This document shows positions 50,511 through 55,737 of a stretch of DNA of 55,737 bases, piece after piece (the first letter of the stretch is position 1; every line of letters starts with the position of its first letter). The DNA is from an uncultured Bacteroides sp. (lineage in GTDB: Bacteria; Bacteroidota; Bacteroidia; Bacteroidales; Bacteroidaceae), in contig CAJKXC010000014.1 in the NCBI GenBank assembly GCA_905203765.1, positions 1-55,737 on the forward strand, in the 5' to 3' direction. The notes under the pieces were generated by a model. It ran no database searches. It was not told the DNA's origin and saw only the letters and a program-made list of their open reading frames with translations. Made by a program: the position numbers and the translations under genes.

Positions 50511-52774
50511 TCCATGCCGTCCTTTAGTTCCTTTGCCTTTTCCACCGCTTCGTCCACTGTCGTCACCAGTTTCCATACCTCTGCAACCGCCGCCTCATCC
50601 CATGCTTCCGGTGCCAGCGATGCCAGCCGTTCCAGTTCCTGAACGGGTATGTCCATGCGTATCGTTTCCCATAACGGCGTCCCTTTGTGTATCAGGGCGA
50701 TTATCCCCGCATAATCTTTCGTCCCAATGGCTTTCTTCAAATCAGCCGTTGTCTTTTCCATATCCTGCACGAACATGTCCAGTATTTCTTCTCGGTCATC
50801 TTCTCCTTCCAGTAATGCGGTGAAGTCCGGTCCTTTCCGTTGCGGTATCCTGCCGCCCGTACATTCCGCTACGGCTGACAGCAGTTCATCCATTGAGAAA
50901 GGTTTGTGCAGGTATCCCGCAAAGCCGTCCCTCTTCAGTTGTTCCCTTTCCCCGTCCGCCCGTGCCGTAACGGTGAGTACGGGTATCTCTTTGGATTGTC
51001 CCAGATTGCTGTTCCTCAGCAAAGCCAGCACCGTATATCCGTCCGCTTCCGGCATCTGCATATCAGTCAGCAGCAGGTCATACCGCCTGCCGCGCAACAG
51101 TTCCGTCAACTCCTTTACATCATGGCAACAGTCACACGCCACCCCGCTTCGCGCCAGCATCCGCCGGGTCATGTCCGCCTGTATCCGGTCATCGTCTATC
51201 AGCACTGCCCTCAGTCCCGACAAACGGGCGTATTCCACCCGCTGCACGCTTCCTGTTTCCGGCCCGCCCGCTTCCTGCATGGGCAGGCGCACTTCAAAAG
51301 TGCTTCCATGCCCTTCCCGGCTTTCCACGCTGACAGTACCGCCCAGCAGGCTGACCAGCCGTGCCGTTATCGAAAGTCCCAGACCGAATCCCGGTTGCGG
51401 GTTGTCGGCGTCCAGCCGCTCAAACGCCTTGAACAGATTTTTCTTCCTGTCCTCACTGATGCCCGTGCCCGTATCACGGACAAAGAAGCACAGCCAGCCG
51501 TCCGCATAGCGTACTCCCACATGCACGTATCCCACCGGGGTGAACTTCACGGCATTTGTCAGCAGATTGTTCAATATCTGCGTCAGGCGTATGCGGTCGC
51601 CTTCCACCATTGTATTTACGCCTTCGGTTTCTACGGTCAGTCCCAGCCCTTTCTTGTCTGCCAGTGTGCGGAACAGGTGCAGCACGTTCTCAATCACCCG
51701 TCCGGGATGAAACGTTTCCTTGTCCGGTTGTTCCTTTCCCGCTTCCAGCCGGTAGTAGTAAAGCAGGTTGTTTGCCAGTCCGATGACATGGTGCGAGGCA
51801 TTGAGTATATTTTCCGCATAGCGGTTGCGCTGCGCTTCGTCCTTTTCTTCCGGTATCAGTTCGGCATAGCCGTTTATGGTGCTCAACGGAGCGCACAAGT
51901 CATGGCTCACGGTCAGCAGGATATTTTGTCGGGACTGCGACAATTCTTCATTCTTCCGGTTCGAGGCTTCCAGTTCCATGCGTGTCTTGTGTTGGCGATT
52001 CACGTCCCGGTGTATCACCATATACAGGATGATGACGAGCAGGAACGTTCCGATACCTATTCCCGTTATCAGCCGGAAAGAGCGGTTGCGCAGGTCCTGT
52101 TGCGCTTGTATCTCCCGGCTGAGAGAATCCGCTTCTTTCTTCTCGAAGTGCTGTATCAGCGCACCAATCCTTCCGTCCAACCGTTGGTTTTGTGTCCGGA
52201 GACTGTCTATTTCGGTGGACAGCCTTTCTTCATACAACCGGGTGGTGTCGCTGATTTCTTTTTCAAGGGAATACAGCAGGCTTGGAGATATGGGGTGTTG
52301 TGTACCTGCGGCCCGTATTTTTCCGGCTGTTTCCATTTTCTCCTTTTGCCGGGCATAGGCCGATTTTTTCCCTTTCTTTTTAAAGAAGCTCCATAAGTTT
52401 CTTTTCTTGTTTCCGGTAGCAGGAGGTTCGATAGTTGTTGCCGCCTCAGGTGACGGCTGTTCTTCGGTTTGCCCCACAATGGCAGGAATTTTCCTGTTGA
52501 CTATCTCTCCGACATCGGGCATATTTTCCAGCAGGTCGAGGACCACTGCCATTTGTTGTTCTTTCTCGGTCAGTAAGTTGCAAACCGAGTCGATGCAGTT
52601 CCGTTGTTCCAGCATAGTCAGCTCTTCCGTTTCGGCATGGCGGAGTACCTGTTTCTCGTACCATACGGCGCTTATGATACCGAGCACAAGTATGGTGAGC
52701 AGGATATATCCTGAAAGGATTCTAGCTTGCAAAGTTCTTTCGGGTTTATATCCTCTATCGCATCTTTTATCCAT
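50507..52774 (-). CDS. rteA: RteA-like hybrid sensor histidine kinase
   Basis: A 755-residue membrane sensor: membrane helix near residues 18-42, a largely helical periplasmic or linker region rich in charge, a second membrane helix (SFRLITGIGIGTFLLVIILY, about 230-255), HisKA domain with TVSHDLCAPLSTINGYAE, HATPase (NLLTNAVKFTP; GFGLGLSI), a receiver domain (LIDDDRIQAD; LLLTDMQMPEADG) and a C-terminal Hpt-like domain (ALIHKGTPLW). It pairs with RteB by overlap. The inducing signal is unknown; in CTnDOT, tetracycline induction acts through tetQ, which is not seen here. Confidence 0.93.
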   Translation of the reverse strand: MDKRCDRGYKPERTLQARILSGYILLTILVLGIISAVWYEKQVLRHAETEELTMLEQRNCIDSVCNLLTEKEQQMAVVLDLLENMPDVGEIVNRKIPAIVGQTEEQPSPEAATTIEPPATGNKKRNLWSFFKKKGKKSAYARQKEKMETAGKIRAAGTQHPISPSLLYSLEKEISDTTRLYEERLSTEIDSLRTQNQRLDGRIGALIQHFEKKEADSLSREIQAQQDLRNRSFRLITGIGIGTFLLVIILYMVIHRDVNRQHKTRMELEASNRKNEELSQSRQNILLTVSHDLCAPLSTINGYAELIPEEKDEAQRNRYAENILNASHHVIGLANNLLYYYRLEAGKEQPDKETFHPGRVIENVLHLFRTLADKKGLGLTVETEGVNTMVEGDRIRLTQILNNLLTNAVKFTPVGYVHVGVRYADGWLCFFVRDTGTGISEDRKKNLFKAFERLDADNPQPGFGLGLSITARLVSLLGGTVSVESREGHGSTFEVRLPMQEAGGPETGSVQRVEYARLSGLRAVLIDDDRIQADMTRRMLARSGVACDCCHDVKELTELLRGRRYDLLLTDMQMPEADGYTVLALLRNSNLGQSKEIPVLTVTARADGEREQLKRDGFAGYLHKPFSMDELLSAVAECTGGRIPQRKGPDFTALLEGEDDREEILDMFVQDMEKTTADLKKAIGTKDYAGIIALIHKGTPLWETIRMDIPVQELERLASLAPEAWDEAAVAEVWKLVTTVDEAVEKAKELKDGME

Positions 52775-52798
52775 GTCTTCGCTAAATTATATAGATAG

Positions 52799-52806
52799 CA
52801 AAGTTA
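52799..52806 (-). promoter_or_regulatory. Bacteroides -7 box for rteA
   Basis: TAACTTTG on the minus strand, 24 nt upstream of the rteA start; a TTTC at the expected -33 place is a near match. Confidence 0.5.
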
Positions 52807-52867
52807 AAGACGAACTTCCGAAACTTTATTCTGATGTTTATCGTAAAAATTCTGATTTCTAACAGGT

Positions 52868-53704
52868 TTAGGTATTATCTGCATCTTTCCTGATTTCCGA
52901 TGGCGATTTTCCAAAATTCCGCTTGCAATAATCCGAAAAAGTGGATAAGGAATTAAAATCGTTAGCTTCAGCTACCTTTGTCAAAAGCATGTCCGTATGC
53001 TTCAGCATCTCTTCAATATTCTTTTTCCGCTTCTCTCGTAGCCACTTGGCTACGTTCATACCGAATGTCTGCTGAAAACGTTCTCTGAAAGTTGTTTCTG
53101 ATATGTGGCAACATTTTGCCAGTTCGCTGCCTGTTCTGACTTCTTTGGCTTTCAGTTCTACTATATTTTTGAAACTGTTGCATTTGAAGTCAGGCAGGTA
53201 CTTTTCCGCCATGCGAAAGTCTTCTTCAGTCAGAAATGTCGTATCCTCTTGCTCCCGTGCCACAAGCAGGCTTTGAAACTGTCGTATCATATCCCCCGTT
53301 ATCTGGTTATAAAGATAATTTAGGCTCGGATGCTTTCCTGTATCATTGATAGCCGCCTGCATACGCATACAGAACCGTAAACCTTCTCTGTTACGGCTCT
53401 TGAGATAATTTTGATAAGTATCCATCACATAGCCCAATGCGTCATTGTCCGGGCAATATGCCGTCAGGATATACAAAGCCATTTGTTGCTCTACGTCCAC
53501 CAATGGATAGGGGCAATGCTTCCTCAGTTGTTTCACCAGCCATGACATGGCAGATATGTTTTTCGACAATTTTTCCAGTGCCGTCCACGTAGCCGGATTC
53601 TTTATATCCGTCTGCCGCACGGCAGCCTGTACCGTTTTCATCCACTCGTGCAACTCTGTTTGTCGGGCTTCATCCATTAAAATCTGATTCAAAGTCTTTT
53701 TCAT
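52868..53704 (-). CDS. AraC-family transcriptional regulator
   Basis: A 278-residue protein. The last 100 residues form the double helix-turn-helix DNA-binding domain (LAKCCHISETTFRERFQQTF, then VAEANDFNSLSTFSDYCKRN, FGKSPSEIRK). The N-terminal 170 residues are helical, with no recognisable cupin or sugar-binding motif. It is upstream of rteA in the same direction, and may help control the rte operon. The ligand is unknown. Confidence 0.88.
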   Translation of the reverse strand: MKKTLNQILMDEARQTELHEWMKTVQAAVRQTDIKNPATWTALEKLSKNISAMSWLVKQLRKHCPYPLVDVEQQMALYILTAYCPDNDALGYVMDTYQNYLKSRNREGLRFCMRMQAAINDTGKHPSLNYLYNQITGDMIRQFQSLLVAREQEDTTFLTEEDFRMAEKYLPDFKCNSFKNIVELKAKEVRTGSELAKCCHISETTFRERFQQTFGMNVAKWLREKRKKNIEEMLKHTDMLLTKVAEANDFNSLSTFSDYCKRNFGKSPSEIRKDADNT

Positions 53705-53739
53705 ATATTCTGTTTTAAATGGAAAAAGTAATATGGACT

Positions 53740-54303
53740 TTATTTCATTCTGTTCTGCTGGTCTTCCCTGATTTTTTCCAGCCGTTCCATGTACTGGTTC
53801 CGGTCAACCTTTTTTTTCTCACCCATGTAAAACGCATCGGACACATACACCATCAGCCAGACACTTGCAATGACGTAAGCGATACAGGCGCATTGTCCCG
53901 CTATTCTCCGCATCTTGCCCATAGCCTTGTATTTCTGTTCAAGGACTGCCAGCTTCGCAGATCGTAGATAACACGTATAGTTGAACCAGAGCAGTGGAGA
54001 TACCAGCAAAAAAGTAATTATCAGGGATAACGGATCATAACGGCTTTTCAGCGGCAGCATTTCCATCAAATCGGTTTTCAGTACGTAATAGCTGAATAGA
54101 TGTTCCACAACCAGCACGTTGCACCACAAGGGTATTGACGACCACATGACCGCTACCCATGTAACCATCTTGTCCTTCACCAGAAAGCGGTTCCGGCTGC
54201 ACATTTTATATGTCCAATAAGCTGATTCCCTAAAAATAAAACATGTCATATTGCATTTAATTTTTCTCTGTTCCGCTTTATGCTGTTTTGCTATTGTTAT
54301 CAA
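53740..54303 (-). CDS. Membrane protein of unknown function
   Basis: 187 residues from ATG 54303; an internal ATG at 54249 (MTCFIFRES) is an alternative start giving 169. Four hydrophobic segments are seen (TWVAVMWSSIPLWCNVLVV, LSLIITFLLVSPLLWF, CACIAYVIASVWLMVYVSDA and a weaker one). The C-terminus is highly charged (KKKVDRNQYMERLEKIREDQ). No family is recognised. It is 35 nt before the AraC gene in the same direction. Confidence 0.6.
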   Translation of the reverse strand: MITIAKQHKAEQRKIKCNMTCFIFRESAYWTYKMCSRNRFLVKDKMVTWVAVMWSSIPLWCNVLVVEHLFSYYVLKTDLMEMLPLKSRYDPLSLIITFLLVSPLLWFNYTCYLRSAKLAVLEQKYKAMGKMRRIAGQCACIAYVIASVWLMVYVSDAFYMGEKKKVDRNQYMERLEKIREDQQNRMK

Positions 54304-54441
54304 TGCCGCATATCCGCCTGTTTATTGTTATCAAATATATACGAAAGGTGCGAAAAACCAGTTCCCATCTTGTTTATTAACGTCAGTTTAACACGTTAAA
54401 GGTAAAAACAAGCTCCGTCCATTATCTTTTCCCGATTCAAA

Positions 54442-54473
54442 TTTGCCCTTTCCCTGCCATATCCGTAACTTTG
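54442..54473 (+). promoter_or_regulatory. Consensus Bacteroides promoter for the membrane-protein cassette
   Basis: TTTG (54442-54445), 20 nt, then TAACTTTG (54466-54473), 18 nt before the first gene at 54492. It is the best promoter in the mobile element. Confidence 0.8.
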
Positions 54474-54491
54474 TAAATCAAAGAATCCGAT

Positions 54492-55046
54492 ATGAATCAG
54501 GAATTATTAAAGCGCACGCTAAAGAACCGCCGCATAGAACTGACGGAGCAGGAGAAAAAGGATTACTATCCTAAAAAACCTCTTTTTATGCTTCTGTTTA
54601 CTTCTGTCGCCTTACTGTTTTGTCTTGTGATGGCAAAGATTAAGGGTGAACTGATAGAACCGGAATTTGTATGGACTGTCGTATTGTTTCCGGTTATTTC
54701 CGCTGTGGTCATTTACATTACTTATCTAAACAAGAAGAACACGCTCAAACTGCATTACATCAGTACGGCACTCATCCCCCAAGAGCAGCAAAAAGTCCTG
54801 ATACGGCTGGCTAAGGAAAATCAGTGGGAAATAATACTGTGCAACAAACAGCAATTCGTAGCCGATGACATTTGTATGCGCTGGCGTGTGCGTGTAACCG
54901 TCATTTTCGGAAATCCGTATATGGCTTACAATAGCCGATGCAATCCTAATCTTAAGTGGCACGCTTCCGGTGGCAGGAATTGGGATAACCGGGAAGCGAT
55001 CCGCCGGGCTATCGAGAAAGAATGGGCGATTAAAAATAAGAATTAA
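54492..55046 (+). CDS. Small membrane protein, cassette gene 1
   Basis: 184 residues: basic N-terminus, two membrane helices (FMLLFTSVALLFCLVMAKI and VWTVVLFPVISAVVIYITYL, residues 32-80), then a 100-residue soluble domain with Trp, Cys and Asn-rich features (WEIILCNKQQFVADDICMRW). No family is recognised. First of a same-direction run of at least three small membrane genes. Confidence 0.65.
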   Translation: MNQELLKRTLKNRRIELTEQEKKDYYPKKPLFMLLFTSVALLFCLVMAKIKGELIEPEFVWTVVLFPVISAVVIYITYLNKKNTLKLHYISTALIPQEQQKVLIRLAKENQWEIILCNKQQFVADDICMRWRVRVTVIFGNPYMAYNSRCNPNLKWHASGGRNWDNREAIRRAIEKEWAIKNKN

Positions 55047-55061
55047 AAGAGAACGATATAA

Positions 55062-55448
55062 ATGATAACTCCCTATTTGGTTAGAATATCCGGTTTTCGC
55101 TTTTTCGGCAGGGGATTGCACGACATTCCCGGAGACGAAGTGGCTGTTATGGTATTTTTCATGTTATTTCTGTTTGTCCCGTGCCTATGGCTTGTCAGGT
55201 ATTTAAAAGATGACAGGATGGACTCAGACAGGCAGGACAAGCTGCTGGAGATACATATTGTCCTGACAATCGTCCTGACTGTTGCGGGGGGTGTCTTTGC
55301 CCGGATGTCCGCACTTGTCAATAGGTGGATAGACGAACAACCGTTCATTGTTGCAGCTTACATAGCGTTGGCACTCAGTGTTTTTGGTGTTACTATCGGC
55401 AAAGCTATTGATTTCTGGGTATATTATTTGAAGAAAAGAATATCCTAA
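55062..55448 (+). CDS. Small membrane protein, cassette gene 2
   Basis: 128 residues with three predicted membrane helices (VMVFFMLFLFVPCLWLVRYL; IVLTIVLTVAGGVFARMS; FIVAAYIALALSVFGVTI). It begins 15 nt after gene 1. The N-terminus before the first helix contains GRGLHDIPGDE. No family is recognised. Confidence 0.62.
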   Translation: MITPYLVRISGFRFFGRGLHDIPGDEVAVMVFFMLFLFVPCLWLVRYLKDDRMDSDRQDKLLEIHIVLTIVLTVAGGVFARMSALVNRWIDEQPFIVAAYIALALSVFGVTIGKAIDFWVYYLKKRIS

Positions 55449-55455
55449 GGCAGTA

Positions 55456-55737
55456 TGATAGAGTATATGAACATTCCGGCTTTGGTCTGTGTCTCCCTGT
55501 TGGGTGCGGGAGCCCTTGCCATGATAGTAGGCTCGCTATTGAAAATGCAATGGGTTACGGAGGGAAAAAAGACTTCGCTATTCACTTATCTTTTATGCCT
55601 GATTGCAATGGCAGGTTCCGGCTGGACATGGTATGATAGCATACACAAAGCCCGTGCGTTGGCAGAAGGCAACCGATACACCTTAGCCACTTATGAAAAA
55701 GTGTCGGGTGTCATTAAAGGGGGACATAAGGTACGCC
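55456..55737 (+). CDS. Small membrane protein, cassette gene 3 (3' end outside window)
   Basis: At least 94 residues from ATG 55456 (MIEYMNIPALVCVSLLGAGA), still open at the window edge. Two membrane helices (residues 8-28 and 42-58). It begins 7 nt after gene 2. The rest of the gene, and so its function, cannot be judged. Confidence 0.6.

Larger units (their letters stand above)
41618..55737. mobile_element. Integrated CTnDOT-like conjugative element, integrase end (right end outside window)
   Basis: Contents in order: non-coding end with repeats, tyrosine recombinase, two excisionase-like genes, a PRTase gene, three paralogous unknown genes, RteC-, RteB- and RteA-like regulators, an AraC regulator and small membrane proteins. 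In CTnDOT, RteA/RteB activate rteC, which switches on excision. No tetQ, ermF or other resistance gene, and no mob/tra genes, are visible before the window ends. The left boundary is placed at a candidate att core and is uncertain by some hundreds of bases. Confidence 0.7.

Noticed and set aside
50906..52396. Plus-strand open frame of 496 codons
   Set aside because: Antisense to rteA and low-complexity; no domain seen.

Overview
The window looks like a Bacteroides chromosome (order Bacteroidales). The evidence: recurrent promoter boxes of the Bacteroides type (TTTG, about 20 bp, then TAnnTTTG); an arginine pathway built on N-succinylornithine carbamoyltransferase; DUF6242, NigD-like and DUF4369/thioredoxin-type lipoproteins; and an RteA/RteB/RteC regulatory set typical of Bacteroides conjugative elements. 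Roughly the first 41.6 kb is densely coded core genome. The last 14 kb is the integrase end of an integrated element that runs off the right edge.

Region 1 (1-7630, +): argR (5' truncated by the window), a GNAT acetyltransferase, argG, argC, a 31-codon membrane micro-ORF, argD, proC, a XRE-cupin regulator and an acyl-CoA ligase. Region 2 (7.6-13.97 kb): a PagL-like lipid A deacylase (+) and a thioredoxin (-), a 22-bp-period repeat array, tRNA-Leu(TAA) and tRNA-Gly(GCC) with a clear promoter, a stray tRNA-Leu 3' fragment, then the minus-strand run prmC-recX-pyrE-SRPBCC-argH. Region 3 (14.0-25.7 kb, +): ribD, a DUF6242 lipoprotein, uppS-bamA-ompH-ompH (envelope biogenesis), murI, DUF2007, proB, proA and argF' (succinylornithine carbamoyltransferase). 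Arginine and proline synthesis are thus spread over three nearby operons. Region 4 (25.7-30.9 kb, -): a PASTA protein, rluD, ddl, an acyltransferase, a NigD-like lipoprotein and a rhodanese lipoprotein. Region 5 (31-41.6 kb): a thioredoxin-fold lipoprotein, rpmH, efp, a GT2 glycosyltransferase, radC, a DUF59 protein, lpxH, a serine hydrolase, a small acidic protein, alkaline phosphatase, and the pta-ackA operon.

Region 6 (about 41.6 kb to the end): a CTnDOT-like element. It starts with a non-coding end (candidate att core, a second 22-bp-period array, a hairpin) and a tyrosine recombinase lacking the first catalytic Arg, as in IntDOT-type enzymes. Then come two excisionase-like HTH genes, a phosphoribosyltransferase gene, three tandem paralogous genes of unknown function (called A, B and C here), rteC, rteB, rteA, an AraC-type regulator and a cassette of small membrane proteins.

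The most unusual finding is that four neighbouring genes in this element (xis2, the phosphoribosyltransferase gene, B and C) are each one continuous frame broken by exactly one TGA or TAG, with no frameshift. Homology to in-window paralogues runs straight across three of the breaks. All four end in TAA. This is either C:G-to-T:A nonsense decay confined to one segment, or split/recoded genes. A second theme is two unrelated sequence arrays (9630-9732 and 41836-41920) that share an exact 22-bp period with strict ABAB alternation.
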